Shown here piece after piece: positions 14,914-23,317 of a DNA stretch of 64,000 nucleotides (positions are counted from its first letter, which is position 1; each line of letters starts with the position of its first letter). The notes below the pieces were generated by a model. The model did not search any database. It was not told where the DNA came from and was given only the letters and a program-made list of their open reading frames with translations. The stretch is taken from positions 1 through 64,000 of the IMG/VR virus record IMGVR_UViG_3300017788_001394; one strand, written 5' to 3'. Source of the stretch: a virus. The position numbers and the translations under genes are program-made.

Positions 14914-15478
14914 ACTAAGCTCTAAATGTAAATGTGCATGTTTCAAATGTCCGAGAACTATACTTAAAGGTTTGTATGACGAAACTGAAATTTCAGTAGA
15001 GTATGTAAAACAAGTAGTCGAGCTTAAACCTAAACGTGTAGTGCTAATGGGAAATTTAGGAGATCCTATATATCATTCTAAGTTTCCTGAAATTATAAAA
15101 ATGTTCAATGACCATAGTCAGCCATTTAATGTTCATACAGTAGGATCAGGGTATGATAAAGAATGGTGGAAAAATGTATATAATTTGTATGAAGATAGAA
15201 AAAGGTTTTCTAACAAATGGACATTTACGCTAGACGGATTAGAAAAAACTGCAGGTAAGTATAGAGTTGGATTAAATTACAACGAAGTTTTAGATGCAAT
15301 GTGTTTAGGTGCCGAGCTAGGCAAAAGAATTGCATGGGATTTTATTGTGCTAAAGCACAATGAAGACGATATAGAGAAAGTAAAAACACTTTCCGACAAA
15401 TACGGTTTTCAACTGAATATACACTACAATGATAGATGGCATGTAACTGATGCTTGGAAACCGAAAAAAAATATTTGA
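14885..15478 (+). CDS. Radical SAM core protein (split, lacking SPASM domain)
   Basis: 197 residues with the [4Fe-4S]/SAM motif C15-K-C-A-C19-F-K-C22 and a GNLGDP segment (about 57-62) in place of GGEP. It is colinear with the first two thirds of the complete enzyme at 39155-40234 (shared GNLGDP, EWW, and WDF-I--HN segments) and stops where that enzyme's auxiliary domain would begin. The missing part appears to be the preceding overlapping gene. ATG 14885 lies inside that gene. The barrel is shorter than usual, so activity may need the partner. Confidence 0.75.
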   Translation: MNVLDHVKIELSSKCKCACFKCPRTILKGLYDETEISVEYVKQVVELKPKRVVLMGNLGDPIYHSKFPEIIKMFNDHSQPFNVHTVGSGYDKEWWKNVYNLYEDRKRFSNKWTFTLDGLEKTAGKYRVGLNYNEVLDAMCLGAELGKRIAWDFIVLKHNEDDIEKVKTLSDKYGFQLNIHYNDRWHVTDAWKPKKNI

Positions 15479-15503
15479 CACTTCGATAATAAAGTGTTAA
15501 TAT
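15475..15503 (+). promoter_or_regulatory. Sigma70-like promoter for proX
   Basis: TTGACA at 15475-15480, directly after the radical SAM stop, and TAATAT at 15498-15503 are separated by 17 bases. AGGAGA at 15529-15534 precedes the ATG at 15542. Together with a terminator behind the gene it makes proX a self-contained unit. Confidence 0.7.
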
Positions 15504-15541
15504 TCAATTACTAAAGTTTTTCTAAATTAGGAGATATATAT

Positions 15542-16537
15542 ATGAAAAGCAAAATTACTATTTTAGCTGCAGCAGTGTCTATGGCACTATTTGCATCTAA
15601 TGCATCTGCACAAGAATGCGATGACATTTCAATGGCAGGTCTAACTTGGGGCTCAGCTTCAATCCTAGGCGAAATCGACAAACAAGTCCTAGAAAAAGGG
15701 TTTGGCTGTAATGTAGAACTAATTCCAGGCGGCACTGTTCCGTCATTTACTTCTATGATAGAACAAGCACAGCCAGAGGTAATGGGCGAACTATGGCCAA
15801 ACGCTGCAGGCATTGATCTTTATAATGCTGCACTAGCAGACAACAGAATGGTAGAAGCTGCGGCACAATCACCAATCGGCGGTGTTGCAGAGGGATGGTA
15901 TATCCTTCCAGGCATTCTGGAAGAACACCCTGAACTAACAACACTAGAGGCAGTCCTTGCTCGCCCAGACTTGTTCCCTCACCCAGATGATCCAAGCAAA
16001 GGTGCATTTGTTACTTGTCCGCCAGGTTCAGGTTGCCAAATTTCAAACGCTAACCTATTCGTAGCATTTGATATGGAAGCTAAAGGCTGGAAAATGATCG
16101 AACCAGGCTCATATGAAGCAGAAGATGCTACTATTTCTAGAGCATCAGATCGCAATGAAGCATGGTTTGGCTATTACTCTGCGCCTACAGCATTCATCGG
16201 GAAGTATGATCTTCGTCAGCTGGACTGGGGAGTCGATTTTGCAGGCCAAGACAATTGGAACTGCATCACTAAACCTGATTGCCCTAATCCACAACCATCA
16301 AGCTGGACTGAATCATTTGTTCGCACTGTATTCACCAAAGACTTTGCCGATCGTGGGTTGACAAGTGTTCAGGCTTACTTCTCTAACCGTGTTGTCCCAG
16401 GTGACGTTATGAACGCACTATTGCTTTACATGGACGAAAATCAAGCAACACCCGAAGAAGTTGCCGAAATGTTCTTCAAAGAATACGACATCTGGACTGG
16501 CTGGGTTTCGGAAGACGTTGCAGCAAAGCTAAAGTGA
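15542..16537 (+). CDS. proX: Glycine betaine/proline-type ABC transporter substrate-binding protein (ProX/OpuAC)
   Basis: 331 residues with a clear signal peptide (MKSK, hydrophobic core, cleavage after SNASA near residue 23). The mature protein has the ProX layout: LTWGSASILGEIDKQVLEK, GTVPSFTSMIEQ, and GELWPNAAG, with many Trp and Tyr residues able to form an aromatic cage around a quaternary amine. Family members bind glycine betaine, choline or related osmolytes in the periplasm. It has its own promoter and a strong terminator. Composition is richer in G+C than the cluster around it, suggesting transfer from a host. The exact ligand is undetermined. Confidence 0.85.
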   Translation: MKSKITILAAAVSMALFASNASAQECDDISMAGLTWGSASILGEIDKQVLEKGFGCNVELIPGGTVPSFTSMIEQAQPEVMGELWPNAAGIDLYNAALADNRMVEAAAQSPIGGVAEGWYILPGILEEHPELTTLEAVLARPDLFPHPDDPSKGAFVTCPPGSGCQISNANLFVAFDMEAKGWKMIEPGSYEAEDATISRASDRNEAWFGYYSAPTAFIGKYDLRQLDWGVDFAGQDNWNCITKPDCPNPQPSSWTESFVRTVFTKDFADRGLTSVQAYFSNRVVPGDVMNALLLYMDENQATPEEVAEMFFKEYDIWTGWVSEDVAAKLK

Positions 16538-16556
16538 TCTATTAGATTACTGCACC

Positions 16557-16584
16557 AAAGGACGGAGTTACTCCGTCCTTTTTT
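16557..16584 (+). terminator. Rho-independent terminator after proX
   Basis: A perfect 11-bp stem (16557-16567 with 16571-16581), GC-rich in its middle, a TTA loop, and a run of T to 16584. It separates proX from the permease gene. Confidence 0.9.
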
Positions 16585-16602
16585 ATAACTAATATTATAC
16601 AA

Positions 16603-17454
16603 ATGAATGTGTTATTAGAATTTCCAGAATTAAACAAAGAAGTCATCCGTGACATTAGACGTTCGATTGACGAAACGTTTCGTGCATTTTCCAGAGAATA
16701 TGGGAATTCTATAGAAACAGTTTTTGAACCATTACGATTTGTAATGATTCATTTTGAGAATTTACTCACCTTAACACCATGGCCTATAACACTAGCTGTT
16801 CTAGTATTTGCTACATATTACTTTACTAAAAATGTAAAGCTAGCTATTTCAGTGTTAGTTTACTTGTTATTGATAGGTGTATTTGGCTTATGGACTGCAA
16901 CAATGTATACACTATCTTTAGTTATTGTTGCTACAACAATTTCTGTATTATTTGGAATTCCTATCGGAATACTAATGGCTAAGTCTAATAGAGTACAGCG
17001 CATTATTACCCCAATACTTGATGTAATGCAAACTATACCTATCTTCGTATACCTTATTCCAGTTGTTATGTTGTTAGGCTTGGGGAAAATACCAGGTGTT
17101 ATATCAATGGTTATCTATGCAATACCCCCAATTATCCGATTAACTAATTTAGGTGTTCGACAAGTAGAAAAAGGTATGATAGAAGCTGCAATGTCACTAG
17201 GTATGACTCCATTACAAACGCTTCATCGAATCGAACTGCCATTGGCTAAAAAATCTATCATGGCTGGTGCAAACCAAACAGTAATGGCGGCGCTAGCAAT
17301 GGTAGTTATTGCATCAATGATCGGTGTACAAGGATTAGGAACACATGTGCTGCAAGCTGTTCAAAATCAATACATCGGTGCTGGTATTATGTATGGTGCT
17401 GCTATCGTAGGATTGGCGATAATCATTGACAGGATATTGCAGAATGCAAAATAA
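16603..17454 (+). CDS. proW: Glycine betaine/proline-type ABC transporter permease (ProW)
   Basis: 283 residues with several hydrophobic membrane segments and the permease EAA loop EAAMSLGMTPLQTLHRIELP, the site that contacts the ATPase subunit. The segment VMQTIPIFVYLIPVVMLLG is characteristic of ProW. It is shorter than E. coli ProW (354 residues), mostly at the N-terminus. It begins 18 bases after the proX terminator with no evident Shine-Dalgarno, so it may be expressed at a lower level by read-through. No ATPase (ProV) gene is in the window; it must use a host ATPase or one encoded elsewhere. Confidence 0.86.
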   Translation: MNVLLEFPELNKEVIRDIRRSIDETFRAFSREYGNSIETVFEPLRFVMIHFENLLTLTPWPITLAVLVFATYYFTKNVKLAISVLVYLLLIGVFGLWTATMYTLSLVIVATTISVLFGIPIGILMAKSNRVQRIITPILDVMQTIPIFVYLIPVVMLLGLGKIPGVISMVIYAIPPIIRLTNLGVRQVEKGMIEAAMSLGMTPLQTLHRIELPLAKKSIMAGANQTVMAALAMVVIASMIGVQGLGTHVLQAVQNQYIGAGIMYGAAIVGLAIIIDRILQNAK

Positions 17455-18415
17455 TATTTGTATAGGAACAATGCTTTGGGGGACAAGGACCACAGAAATT
17501 GAAGCACACCGTATAATAAACTGTGCATTAGATCACGATATAAACTTTTTTGATACTGCAGAAAAGTATCCTACGTTTCCTTATAAGAACGAAACAGAAG
17601 GCATTAGTGAAACAATCTTAGGAAACTGGATTAAACAACATGGAAAAAAATTAGTAGTATCTACTAAAATGAAGTCACCTGTAGATGTCGATAATATTAT
17701 GGCATCTATAGAGTCAAGCCTGAACAGACTCGGGGTCGACACAATTGACTACTATCAATTCCATTGGCCCAATAGAGGATCGTATTGTTTCAGACAAAAT
17801 TGGAATTACGACCCATCTAGTCAAAATACTGGTAAAACGTTAGATTTTATGCATAACAGTTTAGAGGTTCTCAACGCTGCTAAAAAGCAAGGAAAAATAC
17901 TTAACTATGGTATGTCTAATGAAACTGCTTGGGGAATAACCAAATGGAATCAAATTGCCAAAGTTAATAACTTTGATACACTTTCGTTTATACAAAACGA
18001 ATATAGCTTACTCCATAGAATTTTTGAATTAGATTTAGCTGAAGCATGTCATCACGAAAACATAAAATTGCTTGCGTGGACACCTCTCGCTGGAGGATTA
18101 TTGTCTGGAAAATACACTAAAGAGATTACCCCGGACAATAGTAGAAGATCATATGGTGCGCTGGGTCCACGTGACACTGAAACTGTATGGCCCGCAGTAG
18201 AAGAATATAAGGCTATAGCAAGTAAACATAGTATTGATATTATACACATGTCTTTACTGTGGGTGTTGTCGAGACCTTTTATCAAAGCTGCAATAGTTGG
18301 TGTTACAACTGCAAAACAATTGCAGCATAATCTCGGATATCAAAAATACTCACTTACTCATGAGCTAATTGCAGACATAAACAAAGTTTATAAAAAATAT
18401 CCTATACCTTTTTAA
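17444..18415 (+). CDS. Aldo/keto reductase
   Basis: 323 residues from ATG 17444, overlapping the proW stop. The catalytic tetrad of the NADPH-dependent aldo/keto reductases is present: D37 (FFDTAEKY), Y42, K75 (VVSTKM) and H107 (YYQFHWPN). The later FIQNEYSLLHR and LLAWTPLAGGLLSGKY segments fit the barrel family. These enzymes reduce aldehydes, ketones or sugars. Overlap with proW places it in the transporter operon, but its likely partners are the biosynthetic genes on either side. It converges with the minus-strand cluster, overlapping the last gene by four bases. Confidence 0.85.
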   Translation: MQNNICIGTMLWGTRTTEIEAHRIINCALDHDINFFDTAEKYPTFPYKNETEGISETILGNWIKQHGKKLVVSTKMKSPVDVDNIMASIESSLNRLGVDTIDYYQFHWPNRGSYCFRQNWNYDPSSQNTGKTLDFMHNSLEVLNAAKKQGKILNYGMSNETAWGITKWNQIAKVNNFDTLSFIQNEYSLLHRIFELDLAEACHHENIKLLAWTPLAGGLLSGKYTKEITPDNSRRSYGALGPRDTETVWPAVEEYKAIASKHSIDIIHMSLLWVLSRPFIKAAIVGVTTAKQLQHNLGYQKYSLTHELIADINKVYKKYPIPF

Positions 18416-18837
18416 TAAACTGTTATTGCATATCGTGTTGTTTCTACACCTATTACGTTATGCGGTTCGTCTACTTTTAGCTCGTGCCATTTATTAGCAG
18501 GTAATACAATATCAAACAATATATCGCTGTCATCAGATGACTCAGATCTGTACCATCTAGTGCTAACATTGTTGCCGCCGGGATCAATGATGTAATTGAT
18601 AGCACGATTTCTCCCAATATCTATATGTATAGGAACACCATTGTTTAATACTTGATAATTAAAATTTGTGTAATCAAAAAACATCGGCTTAAGATACTCT
18701 TTAAGATCATGTTGACAATCGTGTATCGTGTAATCTTTAGACTCGCCACCGAACATGTTTTCTATTAGAAGAATCTCACTTAGTGGCAAAATTAAATGCA
18801 ATGGCACAGCGGGTTTATCCAGAAATTTACAATACAT
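18412..18837 (-). CDS. Asp/Asn hydroxylase-like 2OG-Fe(II)-type protein
   Basis: 141 residues. A compact jelly-roll pattern with H71-I-D73 in VPIHIDIGRNRAINY, a distal His in WHELKVDEPHNVIG (118 or 126) and R135 in ETTRYAI, matching the facial triad plus 2-oxoglutarate Arg of a non-haem oxygenase. It is the last gene of the long minus-strand block, overlapping the minimal ANL gene by 11 bases. The short N-terminus suggests a catalytic core only. Activity is inferred from motif order. Confidence 0.55.
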   Translation of the reverse strand: MYCKFLDKPAVPLHLILPLSEILLIENMFGGESKDYTIHDCQHDLKEYLKPMFFDYTNFNYQVLNNGVPIHIDIGRNRAINYIIDPGGNNVSTRWYRSESSDDSDILFDIVLPANKWHELKVDEPHNVIGVETTRYAITVY

Positions 18838-19543
18838 AATTTCTACCTACATAAAATAGTTCACCTAGTGGATTCTTAGACACAATATCTCCTGTGGCAA
18901 ACCAATTGTTTCCGTACACACTAATATCACCTTTGACATACAACTCATTGTTTATTACTTTGTAATCACAATAGTAAGTGTTTCCTAATATTGTTCCTTT
19001 CGCTTGCCTGAGTTTAGATTCGTGTACTTCATTCACACTCTTAAACGTTGCGTTAATTGCAATAGGTCCAATTTCAGTCATGCCCCAATTAGCCATAAAC
19101 GTAGCACCACAGGCAACATACGCTTCAATGATATCCCAACTAACCGGATCACTTCCGCAAGTAATCCATACACCTGTCAAATCAATATCGCTAAATCCTT
19201 TAGTAAGCATAATAACATTTGCTTGTGCAGGAGTTAAATGAGAATGTGTATAGTTACGAATTTTTCGTATCCATGTAAACGCATTGAATGGTTCTACATC
19301 TATATCTGCGCCTATACTATAAGCAGGCAGTGTCTGTGCTAACATGCCGCCTGCATGTTCCATTTTACAAACAGTATAGACTTTACTAAGTCGTGTAATA
19401 TGTTGACTGTCAACTGCTACACGATTGGCTGCAACAATTTTTTCAGGCGGCTGAAATATTTCCTTAGGAGTACCAGTTGTGCCACTAGATCTCAGAATTA
19501 TTCCGTTATTGATTATGTTTTTTAAAATGTTGTTCAGTTCCAT
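18827..19543 (-). CDS. Minimal ANL adenylation protein
   Basis: Only 238 residues, yet with recognisable ANL motifs in order: P-loop RSSGTTGTPKEI (18-29), the A5 motif NWGMTEIGP, the A7 motif FATGDIV and the A8 arginine region FYVGRN at the very C-terminus. Both the usual N-terminal 150 residues and the C-terminal lid domain with its catalytic lysine are absent. It may adenylate slowly, bind an acyl-adenylate, or need a partner such as the full ANL enzyme at 11920-13416. It is not a random truncation, since both ends overlap neighbouring genes. Confidence 0.7.
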   Translation of the reverse strand: MELNNILKNIINNGIILRSSGTTGTPKEIFQPPEKIVAANRVAVDSQHITRLSKVYTVCKMEHAGGMLAQTLPAYSIGADIDVEPFNAFTWIRKIRNYTHSHLTPAQANVIMLTKGFSDIDLTGVWITCGSDPVSWDIIEAYVACGATFMANWGMTEIGPIAINATFKSVNEVHESKLRQAKGTILGNTYYCDYKVINNELYVKGDISVYGNNWFATGDIVSKNPLGELFYVGRNYVL

Positions 19544-19718
19544 TTGTTATTCTTTTTGCTAATTTGTATGGTGTAAACGGAAACATAAAAGGAAACACTG
19601 CATGTATTATACCTGTCATAAAAACAAGAAATGCTAAAAAGTTATAATACATAGCATATTTAAAATGCTTCCAATATGTTGTGTTTGCTTTTTTCAGATG
19701 ATTAAAATCTAACTGCAT
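19506..19718 (-). CDS. Small membrane protein (DUF6356-like)
   Basis: 70 residues with one or two hydrophobic segments in the middle (FLAFLVFMTGIIHAVFPFMF) and a charged C-terminus. The pattern HLKKANTTYWKH followed by IIHAVFP resembles the small family I know as DUF6356, found mainly in alphaproteobacteria. It overlaps genes on both sides. It may anchor enzymes to the membrane. The family call is moderate and the role unknown. Confidence 0.5.
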   Translation of the reverse strand: MQLDFNHLKKANTTYWKHFKYAMYYNFLAFLVFMTGIIHAVFPFMFPFTPYKLAKRITNGTEQHFKKHNQ

Positions 19719-20211
19719 TGTATTTTTCTACATTTAACTCCCATACGTTTTGTAACGTATTAAAAATTTCTTCCTGTACTACGTAATCTACTAAACCTAC
19801 ACGTTGTAAATGATAGAATGTTTTATCGATACGTGTCATCTTACCACTTGCGTCATTTGTAACATTTGTAGTAATATATACAGGAGACCCGTTGGCGAAT
19901 TCAATTTGATAAGGTAACTGATAATAAAAGCAATGACTTTGCATGTGATATTTATTAAGTCCTGCATCTCTGGGATATAGCTGTACTCCTCTAAACAAAG
20001 CACGATACCCGTCTTTAAATGGGTGTATGCCGCTTAAACTTATTATATTGCTATCATTATCAAAAGTCGTGTACCAGGCGCCGCCATTGTCCAGACACCA
20101 ATGAAACTTCATTGATTTTAACGAATTGTTATTTTTGTAATTCAAAGTATTGCATTTTTCAATAAAAGCATGTAATTCTGGTGTGTTGTATGTTATGATA
20201 TTAGTATACAT
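19702..20211 (-). CDS. GNAT-like putative acyltransferase
   Basis: 169 residues resembling an uncharacterised GNAT-fold family common in marine phages: WYTTFDNDSNIISLSGIH, LFRGVQLYPR, a YITTNV strand, then FYHLQRVGLVDYV. The canonical acetyl-CoA pyrophosphate loop is not obvious, so the acyl donor is uncertain. It overlaps the PLP enzyme upstream by 11 bases and may acylate the amine that enzyme makes. This function is inferred from context. Confidence 0.45.
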   Translation of the reverse strand: MYTNIITYNTPELHAFIEKCNTLNYKNNNSLKSMKFHWCLDNGGAWYTTFDNDSNIISLSGIHPFKDGYRALFRGVQLYPRDAGLNKYHMQSHCFYYQLPYQIEFANGSPVYITTNVTNDASGKMTRIDKTFYHLQRVGLVDYVVQEEIFNTLQNVWELNVEKYNAVRF

Positions 20212-21055
20212 TTTTTATTTTTTTGAATTTTAAGAAAGATTTATGTTCGTATTCTAATATTTTAGATATACATATGCGATTACTGTCGCCTCTTTCGAAA
20301 TTTTTTCCATACGCATTTTCATAGTCTATTCCAAAAATAACAGTGTCCGACGGAGTCAAGTTGTTACGCTTACATATTTTTAGTTGACTATCTCTATAAT
20401 ACTGCGGTATGTCATCTGGCCCGATCGTTGTTATCAAGTCTTTATGTTTTTCTGCGGTAGCCATCTGTTCATAATTCCATTTTTTGGTGACAATAACAGG
20501 ATAAAGATCTTTTGTATATAACATGCCAACACGATACCATCCTGTGCCAAATGTTTTACTTAAACTAAACGCAACACTATGTATATTTTTATATTTTATA
20601 AAATCAAATGTTTGATTCATACATATACCGAAAAATGCACAATCAACAAAAATAGGTTTATTAAACGTATCTGCATATGCAAGTTTATCATGTGAGCTCA
20701 TCCCGTCTGCACTGAATGGATGACTAATAACTATGCAATCTGCGTCTTGTAAATCATATGTTAACCGTTCCGCTGGTAATGCTAACTCGTGATAACCATA
20801 TTCGCCTTCAAATATTCCAATCTTATTATATAACACATAAGTTTGATCTAATGCTTCTGTTACTCCGTTAACAATATAGCCAGATCCTGGTAACCCTGCA
20901 ACAGTTTGGTTACTGCTATGTATCCAATCGTGCAAATTTTTATGAAACTTATAATATTCCTGTGCATCGTGTGGTATTGCAAACCCTATGCTGCGAGCTT
21001 GTTTGATAAACATAGATTTATCCGAAGGTCTCCAAAACCATTCAAACAAGTTCAT
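20201..21055 (-). CDS. PLP-dependent fold-type I aminotransferase-like enzyme
   Basis: 284 residues. The PLP lysine lies in VAFSLSKTFGTGWYRVG (K167), with the pyridine-nitrogen Asp in IFVDCAFFG (D138). It belongs to the same family as the enzyme at 30678-31598 (SLSKAYGMGSQRIG, HIDGAWFG). The length is at the short end for aminotransferases (about 380 is usual) and the small C-terminal domain is reduced. It could transaminate or decarboxylate an amino acid. It is coupled to the oxygenase upstream (ATGA). Confidence 0.7.
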   Translation of the reverse strand: MNLFEWFWRPSDKSMFIKQARSIGFAIPHDAQEYYKFHKNLHDWIHSSNQTVAGLPGSGYIVNGVTEALDQTYVLYNKIGIFEGEYGYHELALPAERLTYDLQDADCIVISHPFSADGMSSHDKLAYADTFNKPIFVDCAFFGICMNQTFDFIKYKNIHSVAFSLSKTFGTGWYRVGMLYTKDLYPVIVTKKWNYEQMATAEKHKDLITTIGPDDIPQYYRDSQLKICKRNNLTPSDTVIFGIDYENAYGKNFERGDSNRICISKILEYEHKSFLKFKKIKNVY

Positions 21056-21759
21056 TCTAAAAATTGTCCTACTTCTTTAACCATACCAGTTATAGTCAAT
21101 CGAATGTTTTCGCCTGCGTCTGCATCAACTCTAGTAATGCCATGGACAACACCTTTGTTAATTAATATAAGCCTATTAGGTTTTGGACTGACAAATGTGC
21201 CGAGGCCATAATCAATTATCGACTGAAACTTTTTACGTTGCTCGAACATTTCCATTGGACTGTTCATATCTTTATATGAATCATACTGTTTTGTATTCTT
21301 ATCTAATGTTAATCTCTGTGCATATTCAACAGAGTTTTTAGGAACAATTAATAATGTTGCGTCCCAGTTAATTTGCCAATGTTTATGCATATAATATGTA
21401 TAGGTAGTAAATCCCAAATCATTGTGCCATGGATTTTTACTACCCACTGGGTATGCATGAGTACGCATTGCAATTTCTTCAAAACTAGAAACGTAGGTTT
21501 TAACATCTTCACACGTATTTAAAAACTTAACAAAATGATTAAACCAAATATCATGATTATCGTTGTAAGGATATTCAGTGTACCAACGCTTTTTACTTTT
21601 ATAATTTGGACCGTCGGTTATGTGCCAAAACTTATCGTCAACTTCACTATATTGCCACCGGTCGGCTTGCACTTGATTAATAAGTTTGTCCCGGTCGTCT
21701 AGTGGTAAAAAATCATCTACTACTAATACTTCTGGTGTTTTCAATATTACATTATACAT
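21052..21759 (-). CDS. 2OG-Fe(II) oxygenase (prolyl hydroxylase-like)
   Basis: 235 residues. The iron triad is H112-N-D114 (NPWHNDLGFTTYTY) and H206 (NKGVVHGITR), with R220 (NIRLTITG) for 2-oxoglutarate. The motif order and the FVSPKPNRLILI strand match the prolyl 4-hydroxylase type. It overlaps the amidinotransferase by eight bases and the PLP enzyme by four, so these three are a tight unit. A likely role is hydroxylation of the amidinated or aminated intermediate, which is inference. Confidence 0.72.
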   Translation of the reverse strand: MYNVILKTPEVLVVDDFLPLDDRDKLINQVQADRWQYSEVDDKFWHITDGPNYKSKKRWYTEYPYNDNHDIWFNHFVKFLNTCEDVKTYVSSFEEIAMRTHAYPVGSKNPWHNDLGFTTYTYYMHKHWQINWDATLLIVPKNSVEYAQRLTLDKNTKQYDSYKDMNSPMEMFEQRKKFQSIIDYGLGTFVSPKPNRLILINKGVVHGITRVDADAGENIRLTITGMVKEVGQFLE

Positions 21760-22777
21760 AACTGCCCGGTTCTCCTTTACGTTTTAGATCAAGCGTTACA
21801 CAATGCAATCCGCTATCCCAGAAATACTTGTGCCTAATATCAAACGGGATGCCTTCTATGCCATTGGCTTTTAACTGCTTATATACTTCCGCATCGTACC
21901 CGTTTGTGATAACAGTGTTTTCATCTATACTTATAACATTAAGATCAAACACAGTTTCGTCTACATAACCTATCCAATGCCCTAACCAATCCTTAACTGT
22001 TTTTTCGTAAAAGAATTGATGTTTGATACGATCAAAATACTCTGGCATTGGTTTACGTTTAGTTTGTATAATTGTCCAGTTGCTTAATTCGTTTGGTATA
22101 TGTTTTTTGTGATAACACATTAGCACACCTGGTTTAAGTAATGCAAGTCTGCCGTCAGCATGGCCAACAGTTGGTATTTCTACCCACTTGACATCTTTGC
22201 CTATGTTACGCTTAACCCACTCCAGCCCTGCTTTTGTCCCCCTACCATATAACTCATCGTCATACGGCTGTGTATGCAGTATAGTATCACCAGCTTTCAG
22301 AAAACATGCTGCATGATATAGTATTTGTCCTTCTAAATGTTCGTACGGCTGGTATTCACTAGTTAGTAATGGTTTAGGCATACTAATATAATTACGACCT
22401 TCTTTATATTTTTCTAGCATAATGTCTAAGAAGTAATCGTTTTCTGTATAACGATTACAGTCGCCGCCGATTGTGCTTAATATTGTATTACCGTATGCAA
22501 TGTGAAAATCACGTGGACATATTGCAGGATACGGAAATCTGCTAGTCCAAGTTCTTGTTGCTTCAAGTTGTAATGATAAGTCTTTAGGTCTATAGACTTT
22601 AACGCCCGCAGATTCAAATATGCTTACTAATTTTAAAAAATCTTCTTCAGTCTCTTCTAAAATTTTAGACATACCGTCGATAAATTCATTGTCATGAAAT
22701 TTGCCATTTAACACGTCTGGCAAATATGTTTTTCCGACAATAACTTCTTCGAGTTTGTCCCACTCTGTGTATATCAT
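21752..22777 (-). CDS. Amidinotransferase family enzyme (guanidino-group modifying)
   Basis: 341 residues. It carries the signatures of arginine:glycine amidinotransferase-type enzymes: CPRDFHIAYGN (R89, D90), the His-Asp pair TVGHADGRLALLKPGV (H206, D208) and the nucleophile C326 in DSGLHCVTLD. These enzymes move the amidino group of arginine to an amine through an amidino-Cys intermediate. A second, more canonical copy is at 40615-41799. AAGGATATTAA precedes the ATG. It clusters with an oxygenase, a PLP enzyme and an SDR protein. The acceptor amine is unknown. Confidence 0.82.
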   Translation of the reverse strand: MIYTEWDKLEEVIVGKTYLPDVLNGKFHDNEFIDGMSKILEETEEDFLKLVSIFESAGVKVYRPKDLSLQLEATRTWTSRFPYPAICPRDFHIAYGNTILSTIGGDCNRYTENDYFLDIMLEKYKEGRNYISMPKPLLTSEYQPYEHLEGQILYHAACFLKAGDTILHTQPYDDELYGRGTKAGLEWVKRNIGKDVKWVEIPTVGHADGRLALLKPGVLMCYHKKHIPNELSNWTIIQTKRKPMPEYFDRIKHQFFYEKTVKDWLGHWIGYVDETVFDLNVISIDENTVITNGYDAEVYKQLKANGIEGIPFDIRHKYFWDSGLHCVTLDLKRKGEPGSYV

Positions 22778-22786
22778 TTAATATCC

Positions 22787-23317
22787 TTAGGGCAATAACG
22801 TTGTGTTTACTAGTTTGTAATTATGAGTTTGCATTATTGTGTCTACAATAAATTTTGCTGCATCATCGGGAATAATATATTTTTCCGGATGATAGTTATT
22901 GATTACTCGCTCTGTTCCTATCCAACCAAATTTATATATAGAAACCTTACACGGCATATTAAGATTAGCAAGTTGCTCACTAGCTTTTTCTAATGCAATT
23001 TTCTCTGCAACATACTTGTGCGGAAATGTTTTAATACTGTCAGTTGTATTACTGCCAATATTGACAATCAGCTTATCTTGATCTTTCCATACGTCCCACA
23101 ACTCATACAGCAATTCAGTCTGTGCATAACCTTTGTGTGCATTGTTTACAAATACATGGCAATCGTGCGATTGCTCAATAATAAGTTTCCTATCTTCTTT
23201 ATCTAGTATGTTGTAACCAGTCGATTTACTAAACCCTACGACATTGTGACCATACAATAACTGACGCACAATTGCATCGCCTAGCCCACGGGTATGTCCA
23301 GTTATAGCAAATTTCAT
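22787..23317 (-). CDS. Short-chain dehydrogenase/reductase-like protein
   Basis: 176 residues, shorter than the usual 250. The nucleotide-binding glycine motif TGHTRGLG is at 6-13, the NNA motif at 58-60, Ser in VNIGSN at about 89, and the catalytic Y102-V-A-E-K106. The substrate-binding C-terminal part is reduced. It has a likely paralog at 24974-25516. It overlaps the upstream radical SAM gene by four bases. It probably uses NAD(P)H to reduce a small carbonyl compound. Confidence 0.7.
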   Translation of the reverse strand: MKFAITGHTRGLGDAIVRQLLYGHNVVGFSKSTGYNILDKEDRKLIIEQSHDCHVFVNNAHKGYAQTELLYELWDVWKDQDKLIVNIGSNTTDSIKTFPHKYVAEKIALEKASEQLANLNMPCKVSIYKFGWIGTERVINNYHPEKYIIPDDAAKFIVDTIMQTHNYKLVNTTLLP

